DNA of 64,000 nucleotides from Arcuatula senhousia (taxonomy: Eukaryota; Mollusca; Bivalvia; Mytilida; Mytilidae), in the NCBI GenBank assembly GCA_963971305.1, contig OZ020307.1:50837702-50901701 (forward strand), read 5' to 3'. Below the pieces are notes generated by a model, which was given only the letters and a program-made list of their open reading frames with translations, had not been told where the DNA came from and did not search any database. The position numbers were made by a program, and so were the translations under genes. This document shows positions 47,227-58,869 of this stretch, one piece after another; position 1 is the stretch's first letter, and each line of letters starts with the position of its first letter.

Positions 47227-47389
47227 TTAACATTAGATTAACGTTGACAAAATTGCCTGTGTAAGAGAGGGTCTCTATTGCAATCACCTTGTCCGTCCGT
47301 TCAAAGTTTCGTAAGTACAACCATGGAAGTATTAAATTTATCAATTTAATACTTCGATGGTACAACCCATTCAATTTCTACTGAAAAGA
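47227..47389 (-). repeat. right arm of 3.5 kb inverted-repeat block
   Basis: Inverse of 43842-43966, with an extra hairpin of about 42 bp (CCATGGAAGTATTAAATT, loop TATC, mirror image) at 47321-47362 that the left arm lacks. Confidence 0.85.
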
Positions 47390-48400
47390 ATACTGAACCA
47401 TCCTACCAAGTTTCAAATCATTATCATGTACGGTTCCTGAGAAAAGCTTGGCGGAAATTTTCATAGTCATGTTCACATATATTCACATTGGCCTAAGTCC
47501 CAAACAGGAAGTAGATGTCCGACAGGTCTAACGATCGCTTTGGACGTACAGTTTGTCATACTGAACTACACTACCAAGTTTCAAATCATTTTCATGTATG
47601 GTTCCTAAGCAAAGCTTGACGGAAATTTTCATAATTTCACATCAGTCTGTCCTTAAAAGGAAGTAGATGTCCGACAGGTCTCAAAATCAGTAAGGACGTA
47701 CAGTTTGTCATACTGAACCATCCTACCAAGTTTCAAATCATTCTCATGTACGGTTCCTGAGAAAAGCTTGGCGGAAATTTTCATAGTCATGTTCACATAT
47801 TCACATTGGCCTAAGTCCCAAACAGGAAGTAGATGTCTGACAGGTCACAAAATTGCTTAGGATGTACAGTTTGTCATACTGAACTATCCTACCAAGTTTC
47901 AAATCATTCTCATGTATGGTTCCTAAGCAAAGCCTGACGAAAATTTTCATAGTCATGGTCACATTTATTGTATTCGCCTAAGTCCCAAACAGGAAGTAGA
48001 TGTCCGACAGGTCTCAAAATGGCCTAGGACGTACAGTTTGTCATACTGAACAATCCTACCAAGTTTCAAATCATTCTCAAGTATGGTTCCTGAGAAAAGC
48101 TTGACAGACATTTTCATAGTCATGCTCACATATTTTCACATTGGCCTAAGTCCCAAACAGGAAGTAGATGTCTGACAGGTCACAAAATCGCTTAGGATGT
48201 ACAGTTTGTCATACTGAACTTTCCTACCAAGTTTCAAATCATTCTCATGTATGGTTCCTGAGAAAAGCTTGACGGAAATTTTCAGTCATGTTCACATATT
48301 TTCACATTGGCCTAAGTCCCAAACAGGAAGAAGATGACCGACAGGTCTCAAAATCACTTAGGACATACAGTTTGTCATCAACCCCTCCGGCCTCAGGCTG
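47390..48400 (+). repeat. tandem array of hairpin family 2 units (about seven)
   Basis: Units of about 150 bp with CCAAACAGGAAGTAGATGTC, AGTTTGTCATACTGAAC and CTACCAAGTTTCAAATCATT, the same unit as at 27455-28170 with more divergence. No terminal hairpin on the right. Abuts the right arm of the inverted-repeat block. Confidence 0.8.
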
Positions 48401-48489
48401 TCAGGCTGATCTTTTACTGACACACAACGTCCTCATGTAATAACTATTACAGAAAATTTAACTGATGACAGACTCCTAGTGATGACAAT

Positions 48490-48655
48490 AGCTTACTCTT
48501 CCAGAGCATCTGAGTTTTTCACTCATGTTAGGACTTGTTGATTTCTGTTTGGTTGATTTTGTGCTTTGTGTTTCCTCATGCTTGTTTGTGTTGACCAGTT
48601 TTGTCGTAAGCCTTTCAAACTTCTGACACTCGTATATTAGTGCCTCTTTGATTCT
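48490..48655 (+). repeat. solo 3' tail of the RT element (diverged)
   Basis: CTCTTCCAGAGCATCTGAG, ACCAGTTTTGTCGTAAGCC and TTAGTGCCTCTTTGATTC match the tail order, with several changes. Confidence 0.6.
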
Positions 48656-49200
48656 TTCATTAAATTCTGTTGAGTAGTTTCAGAGGAGTTGAAAGAAAGA
48701 CAGCTCTGTCCCTACCAAAGTGGGGGAGACATAATTTATTGTTATCAAGGACGATCACAGAACCTTACTATAAGAATTCCCACAGTTCTCTAAACTTGGG
48801 AAAGAAACTGGCTTATGGATTTCAAATCTACAAAATGCAAAACTTAAAATAAGGATAACATCTAACATAGCAAAGCCTGTAAAGCACACTCGGTATCAGA
48901 ATTTGGTCCTGTAATGAAAAACAACTGCTTGACTGAATGAAAATTGCCTGTTGGGACAGACAGATTTCTTGTACATTGCTAAAAAGAAGAAAAAACACAC
49001 ATTTATTTTCTTGAGATTCTTTATTATACTAATGCCTGGTAGAACATTTCATGTTACTGGCAGATCTAAGTCAAATAATTTACAAGTATTTACAGAGAAA
49101 ACAACCTTCACACACATTTTCATCTATGACAAAAAATTTAATGTAAATTTTCATATCAGACTAAAATTAAGAAATACTAGATGTGAAAAAATCTCCTTAA

Positions 49201-49766
49201 GGTGGTTCGGGAGTATAACATGGAGCATCTTTTTCTGACATTTTGCAAATTTTTAGTCTGCATATCAATTTAAATGGCTTAAAATACCTCAAGAGATGTA
49301 AATTTAATTCTTTATTTTATTTTATGAATGAAATAAATTTAACATAAATATTTAAAAAGAAATTAAGCTTTTTCTGAAAAGTTCTATTATCAGGGGAGAT
49401 AATTGGCGGGAAACTTTGTGACAAATTTTTATATAGAAATGTGTAGGAAAAATAGTTTTTCTTAATTATCTAAAAAAGAAGGTCTTTATTATGTTTTTCA
49501 GAAGATAGTATATGTGGCTTGTCGTTTGTGAAATATAACTAAAATCTGATGGGTTTCCAGCTCACAGTGATGCTAAATAACTCTTTTCCCTGTACAATCT
49601 ATTGAAAAACAGAACTCTATGCCACCAACTTCGCAAGGTCATAAATCTGTACAAAGTTCCGTGACCCCCAATTATTTTTGCATTTTTTAAATGTAAGTTT
49701 ATCAAAGTATAATTCTGCAAAATTTAACAAACATCTGATGGATTTTTCTTATACCCCCGAACCACC
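49201..49766. mobile_element. piggyBac-like MITE flanked by TTAA
   Basis: 566 bp with inverted ends GGTGGTTCGGGAGTATAA and, inverted, GGTGGTTCGGGGGTATAA, flanked on both sides by TTAA (49197-49200 and 49767-49770), the piggyBac target. No transposase frame inside. Confidence 0.75.
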
Positions 49767-49770
49767 TTAA

Positions 49771-52249
49771 ATTTTGAAGGTAGAATAATTACATTGAACA
49801 ATCATCATAGTTATAAAAAAATCATTATGTTTATGCAACTACAATCAGTTAATAATAAAATCTTAATATTTTTATCAGACTGAAGAAAAACTAGTTGTGA
49901 AAAAGAATTGCTCTTGTTTCAATGGGATTATAATCAACCAATAAGATTAAAATTGCTAATTTCATAAACCTGATTAAAATGGTTTTCATTGAAGTTGTAA
50001 TTTTAACAAAACCGAATAGATAATTTCATTAGTAGATTATGTTGAATGTGCACCATGGAAAATTGAGGTTATGCTTAAATAAATCTGACAAAATTCTTTA
50101 TGCAGACACCGTAAACTTTATTGGACATATCAATACAAAACAAAATTACATTAAAAATCTTAAGCTTTTCATTGCAATTTTTTATTCACTCCAAAATTCT
50201 TTCAAATAACTCATGAAAAAGGAAAAAAATCTACTTTGTATAAAATACTTGTATAAAATAAATGGCAACCTTATATCAGTCCAGGAAATTAGGATTTGAG
50301 ATCACTCATTTTTTTTTTTCTATTTGTCCAACATAAATTTCCTTCAAATTTCAATTGCCCTAAAGGACTTTTACTGGCCAGGGGCAAACAGGCCAGTGCA
50401 AATTTAACAGACTGCTATATCAACATGTACATGATACACTGTACAAGAAAACATGTTATAGTAGTATGGATATATGTGCATTAGTAATATGACTAGATTA
50501 CTGAAATCACAACCTTTTAGTTCTTTCTATACAAATTAAACAAATTTATGCATAGCAGATACACTATTTGTTAAGAATATTATGAACTGATGGTAAATTT
50601 ATACACTGAAAAGACATTGTTAGAATTTAAAGTTCATGATTACAATATCAAAACTTTTCATCAGAGATAAGAATTCAGTCTTTGAAATCTGGATTTGTGA
50701 TTTGGTTGCCTGAAACCTGAAATTTAAGGTTTTGTCCTATTTTTCCTTTATTAATTTCATCCAAATTTCACTTGTCCAAAAGGATATTTACTGGCAAGGT
50801 GAAAGCAGACCAGTGCTTATTTCCCACACTGGACTGTAGTAATAAAGTTTTCAATTATTTCTTCAAATCATCTCAAACCATATTTATGGGCTGGATATTA
50901 GAAATCAGCATCTATGAATAAATACATGTTAAACATGACATCCATATGTACAAAATTTCAAAATTCAACAATGTTTAACTATAAATAAATTTAAAAGTGA
51001 TTTACATAATTTTTATTCATAAAATTCTAGGCATCAAGCAATCATAGATCCCAGAATATTGACAAAGTCAGGAAATGCACTGTGTAATCTAACTTTTTTC
51101 CAAAAATATTTCAACAGAAATTTCAATTTCTGAATCCTCAAATGTACTTAATTTAGATTCATATATTTTAAGCTTTACAAAAAGACAGACAGAAAAAGTC
51201 AACACTGACTCTATAGTGCTCCATATTCTCAATGTGGGACCCTAATAAATGTTTACTACATTTGTAGCAACATCAACATTATGGCACAGGAAAAGGGCCC
51301 AGCTTTACATATTCTATCAATCTTCTTGATTTTAAAAGTTTAGGTTTTCAAAATAATTCTACGAAGGTCAAGAAACAGAATAAAAACAATAAAAAACTTA
51401 ACACATAATTAAATGGTTAGAATTGGCGTGGTGTTCATATTGCTTAATAATATCAAAATTAACTTTAATTTCAAAGTACTATATATTTGTTCAAACATTG
51501 AAAAACAGGCTTTTTATTGCTGCAAAAAAGTTGAAATTCATAAGCATTTTTGTTGTTTGATTAATCATTATCAAGACAATTTTTTTTACCTTTTTCATTT
51601 GTTTAAATATTTAACAATATTTTGTTATTGAACATAACAAATTTTGTAAAAAAAGTTAAAATTTAACGTCATCTTGAGTTTATAATTTTTTTTCTGACCG
51701 AGGAGTAATGATTAAGCCTTTGCCAAAGTAGTGTATGTGATATAATGAAAATGAACAAATATGTATATTTACATAGCACTAACAGAATTTATCATTGCAC
51801 TGGTGAGACCACTGAATATCAATTTCAAATGCAAGATTAAATATACATGTAGATTTGCATTTTTTAAATCTGATTTTTTTTCTTAAATGATCAAAAAGCT
51901 TGAAAAAGAAAAATTCGAAGAACCTTGATAAATTGATAGGACAAAAATAAAATTGATGGTTTCAACCACATGAACTGGCTAACATTGATACTAATGTACT
52001 TTTTTCAACCATCAGAAAAACTTGACCAACAACATTGTGTATCAAAAATAAAAATCATTAACTGACAAAACATGTACAATGCATTTTGACATCAAATGTC
52101 GTACAATTTTCCAACATAATCAACCTTTTGTAAAAACATCATTACAAAAATTCATAAAAATACATTAAACCATTCAAAACTTTCTTTCCCGCTATATTCC
52201 ACTTCCTGTCAGGTGACCCATTCCCATGGAAACCAGGATTCAGGCATTG
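49771..52249. other. 3' flank of the RAB40-like gene, possible long 3' UTR
   Basis: AT-rich, no supported frame. Two related pieces, about 50330-50400 and 50745-50820, share TTTTACTGGCC-like and CCAGTGC words. Several TTTATT (AATAAA on the minus strand) occur, e.g. near 51010; I cannot pick the poly(A) site. Confidence 0.4.
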
Positions 52250-52488
52250 CTAACTCACACAACAACTTTTCCGACAGTTCATTGGTGGGGAGTCACTGGG
52301 ATTTAAATACTTGGGCTTCTTACTTTTGTCCCTGTGAATAAAACTGAGCATGCGAGCCCGAGTTTTGTTCGTCAGAGCGTATGATTTGAGGTGAGATTTC
52401 AGAGTCTGTGGCAAAGGGAGATGATCAATCCCGTAAATTGTTGTACTGGAGACGATTGTATGGCACGCTAACTCCTGTAAACTCAGCA
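52250..52488 (-). CDS. RAB40: RAB40-like exon 6: SOCS box and CaaX end
   Basis: Residues 206-284 and stop TAG at 52250-52252. SOCS box with LPLP, then a basic tail and CCVS. Confidence 0.93.
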
Positions 52489-55400
52489 CTGAAATATCAA
52501 ATTTAAATTTGTCATCATATGACTATAAATAACTTAGATTCTTATTGGGTTAGCGGGTATATTTAGGTCTATTGTAAAATGTGATAATTACTGTTACCAT
52601 ATGCTCATCAGGTTCTCACAACTTGTGGAAGATTCAAAATGTATCCAATATAGTGACAGCAGACATCATATCATGAAACAGTAATATTTTTTGTCACAAT
52701 TTTCAGTGAGTCCATGAAACCATCAGGTCTTCAACATGTTCAAGATGTGTAATGAATGTACATGTAATTTTTCATGTAATTATGTGAAAATTTTTGTGTT
52801 TTGTTTATAAAATTGAATATTTTGGGTAAGACAAAATGAAGATTTTCTGTTTGGATTAATCATTTATCTGTATTTAGGAAATTTTTAACAAAATCTTGTA
52901 ATCATAAAGGTAGCAAATTTGTATCACTAAAATACATAAAACTATAATTTTCAGTCATAACTTTTTTCTTTAAAGCATAGTTTCTTGTTTCTAAAATTTA
53001 CCTTTTACTTAATTAATTACAGAAATTTTTTGACGTCTCAAAACAACACAGGACGATGCCTGATGTCACAAGAAGATGAATAGTGTCAGTGTGACACCTA
53101 TATGTGGCTTTGCAACATGTTGCAGGCGATATAATGATCTTAAATAACCATGTCAGATACAAACCTTTGTTATGTCCCCATGTCCGACTGACACCATTCC
53201 TTTTTAATGCAAGCCTGGATAGTTCAGCATAAGATTCTGTCACATTAAAGTCACAAAGGGGACTAACTTCGAAAAATGCCATATCGTTCCTTAATGCATA
53301 CTGCTCGGCTGACGCCTCACTCACTTGTCTTTTGTAAGCTAAATGTAGCCTGTTTCCAACGAGTATTTTAGGTACACCTGGCGCATGCTGCAAAAACAAA
53401 ATAGTTATAGTTATCACTAGTATAATCCCCTATATTTTTTTATATCCTCATCTCTTTTATCTAAGATAAGTAGTGGTCAACTATTTTCCATTTTCGGGTA
53501 TGAACTTTCCAAGAGGACTCTTCTTGTCTATTTTTAGAGAGCAGGACGCCGATACAAATACTGAAAACCTGTCATAACATAAATTTCATAACATATAATA
53601 GTATATACTCTGGAAACAGTATCGGTTTCCTGTGGATTAAAAGGTTTAACATGTTTAATTAATAGCAAAATGTGGAAACAAATGCGATTGTACGAATGAA
53701 AGTTTAAAACAACAAAATTGTCCTATACTTCTGATATAAAAAGCTTGCCAATTGTATCTGTTGATGAAAAGGCAACCGGGCTTACAAAATGTGTCCTTTA
53801 TCATAATTATTTTAGAAGTAAAGTAAACTAATTAGAAAGTTGTATACATTCAAGTTTTTTCCTAGCTGTACATGTGTATTATCCTTGACTAACTTGAACT
53901 CCATTTGCATTTTTACAAATGTGTGAACAAAACCAATTTTGACATCTTTTGAGATGATATGTAAACCAAAATACACACATGTGCAGTTTCACATATGACA
54001 CGTTTTTAATAATGATTGAATAACCTCGAATTGATGCATATTTCAGGAATATTTTACACGCTTGAATTGACCCATGTAATATATGTTTTACACATTTTTC
54101 TGTGTAGCAAAGGCATTTCTTTCAGGGGTCTACAGAATGTGGACAGATGTTTTATGTTTGTCTTACTTCGTTGACTTCCTTAATCCATCTGTCAATCCCA
54201 TCAAAAGACCATTTGTTAGTAATATCATAAACCAGTAATATTCCCTGAAATATAGAGGTTTAAAATGCATTTTAAAGCTTTAACAAAATCTATGAAATAC
54301 ATAATTTACAATCTTATCCATCTTCTAACATGTCTAAAGGTTGATGGGTTATAATAGTGATGAACTTTTAAATTATCATTAAACATGCATTTAGCTTTAA
54401 TGTTTGGTACAGAGTTTTTGAACAAAGATAATTGCCATTCATAGATTATCATACATGTATGTGTGTTTTTTTTAATCAATAAGAAATCTTAATATCAATA
54501 TCATTTATCTAAAATTATTTTCAATATAGATAAAAACAATACAAATGTAAGCCATTAAAATGCATTAAATTACATGATACAGAGGAAGATACACGTACCA
54601 GGCCAAAAATAATGATAACAAGCTGTTTAAACTTTAAAATAAGAAAGACTAAGAGTAGTAACTGGAGTTTTACAAGTACAAAATGTATGCCAACCAAACT
54701 TCCTGTTTTATAAGATATACCTGAGCTCCTCTTGAATATGATCTAAATATAGTACAAAATCGTCCTTGACCTGAGGTATCCCTAAAATAGCAAAAAGATC
54801 TCAATATCATGAATTTAGTATAAGATTTTGATTGACCTACATGCAGTGTTCTCCCAAAATTTTTTAATAGCACTGTGGTATCAGTAAAAACATGGTTTTC
54901 TGAAAACTATAGCATTGTGGTCCTAACACATTCTATTATAAATTTCTACAAGATAGCACTGTGGTACCACAGTGCTATATAATATGGACCTAGGGAGAAC
55001 CCTGACATGTAAGGTATTTCAAAATAGAAAAGGACATGTCATCAAGCACAAAATTTCTCCTGACACCACAAATCCCTTACATGCTTGAAAGCATCCATTT
55101 TAAAATATACATTGTACATGTAGCACAATATCTTCCTTGACAAGATGAGGTATTTACATGTATATAAAATACAGGAAAATGTCAGAACTTTTTAATTTTG
55201 ATACATTAAAGATCTGCAATACAAACAGTTAAAACTTGCAATGTGAAAATCATAATATATTTTCCAAATGTACCTGTACATGCCATAAAAAATTCTATTT
55301 GTCTATGTTAAATTGAATTTGAATAATATCTTTTGCACATGTGTGTAAATGTTCTGAAATATGAATCTCTATTTAGAAAGTGTACTGTTTACATATCTAT

Positions 55401-56509
55401 ACATTTGCAATGGTATAAAAACAATGAAAAATTGACAAAATACATGTATTAATTATTAGTACATGCATTACTCACCATAACTGAAGCTTTACTCTTTTTC
55501 CATCTAACAAAATGGTTGTGGTCTTGTAATCTATTCCTAGAAAAAGAAAGATGCAAAATAAATATCAAAACATATATAACACTACATAAAACCAATAGTT
55601 TTACTCACCTTCTCTGAAATTTTAGGGGTATTCCAAAAGCAGAATTTATGTCTTACAGGCACAATTCCTTACCTTGCAACATGTCTTGTTTCTGCAAGCA
55701 CTGAACAGAGAATTTCAAGTGGTGTACATAAAAATTCAATGATTTTAATTTTGACTTACACAACACCAAATTGATTGATACACATTTAGCAACTTGATAG
55801 GACAAGAACCTGGTCGATTTTTGCAAAAAAAATCCATATAAAAAAGTTGATCTTACTTGTAACAGATCGATAGACTAATTTGGCTTATACATGTATGAAT
55901 TTTGGCCTCATGACAGGTGTGTTATATACAGTTATATATAACAAATATCAGATTCAGAACTGTGTACCCTTTGTGAGCTCAAGAGTTCATGTTGCTGATT
56001 ATAGTTTCGATACTTGGCAGTTGGCATGTATTTTTAAATCATGTTGCAGGGTAGAAAAGTTGCTGGAAAAGTAAGCAACCCTGAATTGAAATTCCCCTGA
56101 TTTACATTTGTACTACATGTATACATGTATTCATGAATTTTAGCCAGACCTGCCATAAAAGACTCATGCTGGCGGTTGGGCTATTTCTTCCAATTATACA
56201 TGTTGATGATTTCCTCTGTTTTTGTGTTGACATTTTTGTCTTCAAATTTTATAATGACCATTTCTAACGAACGGTATTCTAATCAATCGTTGAATGGCTT
56301 CCTTCAATGAACTTACCACATGTGGAGATACCGTACGGAGATTCTGTTGCCCCATCATCTAAGCCAGTTATCAGTTCATCTTTTCCAACATCACTGTCCC
56401 CGACTAGCAAAAATTTCAACAAGTAATCATATGTTTTTGATGATGGAGAACCTAGCCCTGTAACTGACCGATTTAAACTATTACTGGGCGAACCTTCTGG
56501 GGATGACAT
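52250..56509 (-). CDS. RAB40: RAB40-like GTPase with SOCS box, complete, six exons
   Basis: Small GTPase that acts as the substrate adaptor of a Cullin-5 ubiquitin ligase (family knowledge). Exons on the minus strand: 56509-56317, 55536-55476, 54781-54721, 54244-54167, 53387-53165, 52488-52250; all AG/GT and in phase; 284 aa, near the family's usual 280. A Ser-rich N-terminus precedes [20 protein letters not shown] (P-loop 37-43). As in RAB40, the residue after GK is not Ser/Thr. Switch 2 is DTSGQGRF (about 86-93); the guanine motif is NRLH (143-146) rather than NKxD. SOCS box about 207-245: [11 protein letters not shown] then [14 protein letters not shown] with the LPLP Cul5 box. The C-terminus CCVS is a CaaX prenylation site, so it is membrane-bound. 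Start: the ATG at 56509 gives MSSPEG; a more upstream ATG is out of frame. Confidence 0.95.
53165..53387 (-). CDS. RAB40: RAB40-like exon 5: base-recognition motifs
   Basis: Residues 132-205: [39 protein letters not shown]. The donor is the uncommon GTTTGT. Confidence 0.93.
54167..54244 (-). CDS. RAB40: RAB40-like exon 4
   Basis: Residues 106-131: [20 protein letters not shown] then IKEVNE, standard Rab core. Confidence 0.93.
54721..54781 (-). CDS. RAB40: RAB40-like exon 3: switch 2
   Basis: Residues 85-105: [20 protein letters not shown], nearly identical to RAB40 family sequence as recalled. Confidence 0.93.
54844..55004. mobile_element. 161 bp hairpin MITE in RAB40 intron 2
   Basis: Ends CAGTGTTCTCCC and, inverted, CAGGGTTCTCCC, flanked by ACATG on both sides. 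An inner inverted pair TAGCACTGTGGTA / TACCACAGTGCTA makes it almost fully foldable. hAT-like ends, though the flanking repeat seen is only 5 bp. Confidence 0.65.
55476..55536 (-). CDS. RAB40: RAB40-like exon 2: effector region
   Basis: Residues 65-84: [19 protein letters not shown], the switch 1 region and following strands. Trp codon TG|G is split with exon 3. Confidence 0.9.
56317..56509 (-). CDS. RAB40: RAB40-like exon 1: N-terminus and P-loop
   Basis: Residues 1-64. [20 protein letters not shown], then [20 protein letters not shown]. Ends with one base of a Gly codon before GTAAGT. Confidence 0.92.
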
Positions 56510-57010
56510 AGCTAATTTCAAGCCATGACATTTTAAATACCTCTTACTTATTGTTTAAACAATTTTATGAGGAAATATGAGTAAAGGGATGCTGGAAATT
56601 GACTCATAAATGTGTAAACACAAAATGACATGCAGCATCCATTTTGACAGGAAGTGATTTACGCGCATGAGCAATTGGAAATTTTTATTTTGCGGGAAAT
56701 TTAACAGCTGATGATTGACTGAGTGAAGACACAAGCATGAAAATGGTGTCAGTATAGCCCCTATATCATATCATTCCAATAGATTATTTTATTATATGTC
56801 CTTTTTTGAGTGCCTTACTGTTTTGTCATTGTCCATAGGGTGTTGGTTTTAAAATAAATACACAAAGGCAAAGCACAGATTGTTCACAATAAGCATGATA
56901 AGGACATTAAGGTTCATTGATTTTAAGACTGTTACTTTTTAGAGGAGAAAAAAATCTCATCAGTATGCAGTTTTTCAAAGAGGTGTACCGTGAGGAAATT
57001 TCAAATGAAC

Positions 57011-57112
57011 TTATAACAGTATTGTCTCAAGATCTGTCCTGGAATACTCACGTCGATGCTGTCACTAAGAAGGCAAACAACACCTTAGCCTTCTTACGCA
57101 GAAACATCACAT
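57011..57112 (+). pseudogene. LINE (CR1/RTE-like) RT fragment, left part
   Basis: LSQDLSWNTHVDAVTKKANN then TLAFLRRNI, the conserved C-terminal region of non-LTR RTs (usually YLGV..DLSWN.H). Only about 33 codons; broken by an insertion at about 57113. Confidence 0.8.
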
Positions 57113-58511
57113 AGATCGGCACCTACTTTGGACAGTTCGACACCGAGGCAAATCGACACTTGGACATATCGGCATCTTATTTGGACACTTCGGCACCCAT
57201 GATTTATATAATGATTCAGAGATGGAAAAGTATACTTTAAAGCTAATAAAGTATAATTTATGTTGGCATATAGCTGGAATTTTGTAGCTGTATACGTAAA
57301 GACACTTTGTTTATAATTTTTGTTGTTGCTATGCTTCATTTTTAGTTTCATCAGTGGTTGTGATATGTTTTTTATTGTATTTTTTTCATTAAAATACTTT
57401 TGCAATTCTATTGAGTGTTGTTCATGTGTTCTTTCATATTTTATATTGTTCTAAATGTTTCTTTTTGTTTTTCTTCTCTTTTATATATATATTTGAATTG
57501 TTATTTCTTCCCCAAATCTGTTTTCTCTTACTTTTCATTTTGTTATTGTGTTTTTATTTTATGCATAAATGAATTAAATAAAATACCAGTTGTTTTCATA
57601 ATTTTTATTCATTTCATGGTCATCATAGTCGTTTAACAATTAATGACGACAGAAGAAAGACATTGCAAAGTGCTAATTAGATTAACTACTACAATAAATC
57701 AATTAAATAACGTGGCTTCATTAACTGAATTACAATTAATATTTAAAGGATATGATAATCCAAATAAGTGGTATTTACTCTAATTAATAACTGATTGGCA
57801 TGATTCAGACAGTTTAATTACCTTCATATTTAATCCATTTAACAACCAAGAAGCAAAACATATCATTATGTTAATTAGATTAACTACCATGATAAATTGT
57901 TGTTGTGACCTGAATTTGGGAGGCGTCTTACCTAGGTGGTAATTGCGCCTTTTTGCTCTGAGTCTTCATAAAATGGGCTCCTCTTGGGGGGGGGGGGGGG
58001 TGTACCAGGAATCAAGTAATCAGCATGTTTTTGCCAAAGTAATCAAATAATTATATATTTTTTAGAAATGCAATCGAAAACTTTTTCCCAATGGGAATCA
58101 AGTAATCAATAATTAAAACCTTGGTAACCTTGAGCATCTGATGTTGGGTATACAGACAGTTTAGGTTATGTTTTACGCAACTGTCACCATCCCATGTGAC
58201 CATGACCCCTTTTTAAGCTCCAGTGAGTTGGTGAATTTAGGTATTTATCAGGTCGTAAACTTTTTTGTAATACTTGTGTGTCAATGAATTGCTTGAAAAG
58301 AATAATAGCTAGGCATCTGATATTGGGTATACATACAAAAAATGCATATTTTCTCCAAATAATGTACACAACTCATGAACACAATTATTTTTCCGTTGGG
58401 TGCCGAAGTGTCCAAATCCAGATGCCGAAATGTCCTGATGCCGATCTGTCTTGGTGTCGAATTGTCTAAATAGGTAGGTGCCGAAATGTCCAGGTGCCGG
58501 AATGTCCTGAT
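57113..58511. mobile_element. 1.4 kb element with repeat-built inverted ends, inserted in a LINE
   Basis: Left 57113-57210 and right 58390-58511 are inverted copies made of repeated units like GGACATTTCGGCACC (GATCGGCACCTACTTTGGAC, TTGGACACTTCGGCACCCA on the left). Interior AT-rich, no transposase, with a poly-G run at 57986-58000. Confidence 0.75.
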
Positions 58512-58512
58512 A

Positions 58513-58869
58513 CCTGCAAGGTTTGTTACCAGTGAATACAGACAAACCAGCAGTGTCTCTACCATGATGTCAAATCTTGGATGGGAAGACCTACAAACCA
58601 GAAGAGCCAGAATAAAGATCATCCTTCTATTTAAAATTGTAAACCACTTAGTAGATATCCCACCTGACCAATTCCTGATCCCATCCGGTGCTATCACCTG
58701 AGGCCACAACATCAGATTCCTCCAACCTCACACCCGTACTAGAACCTTGCAGTATTCATTCTTCCCATCAGCAATAAAGATTTGGAACACCCTACCTCAG
58801 CAGCTGGCCAGCATGGACTCCCTGGAAGGCTTCCGCCAGGGCCTGGCCAGCACCACCATCTCTGTCTAA
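58513..58869 (+). pseudogene. LINE (CR1/RTE-like) RT fragment, right part
   Basis: ARFVTSEYRQTSSVSTMM, GWEDLQTRRARIKI, LFKIVNHLVDIP, then an in-frame TGA at about 58699 and RTRTLQYSFFPSAIKIWNTLP up to TAA near 58869. This is the usual C-terminal end of CR1-type ORF2; about 50 codons are missing relative to the left part. Confidence 0.8.

Noticed and set aside
48440..48500. Hammerhead-like CTGATGA in several places (also near 60773 and 61600)
   Set aside because: No matching GAAA core and stems at proper spacing could be found around them.
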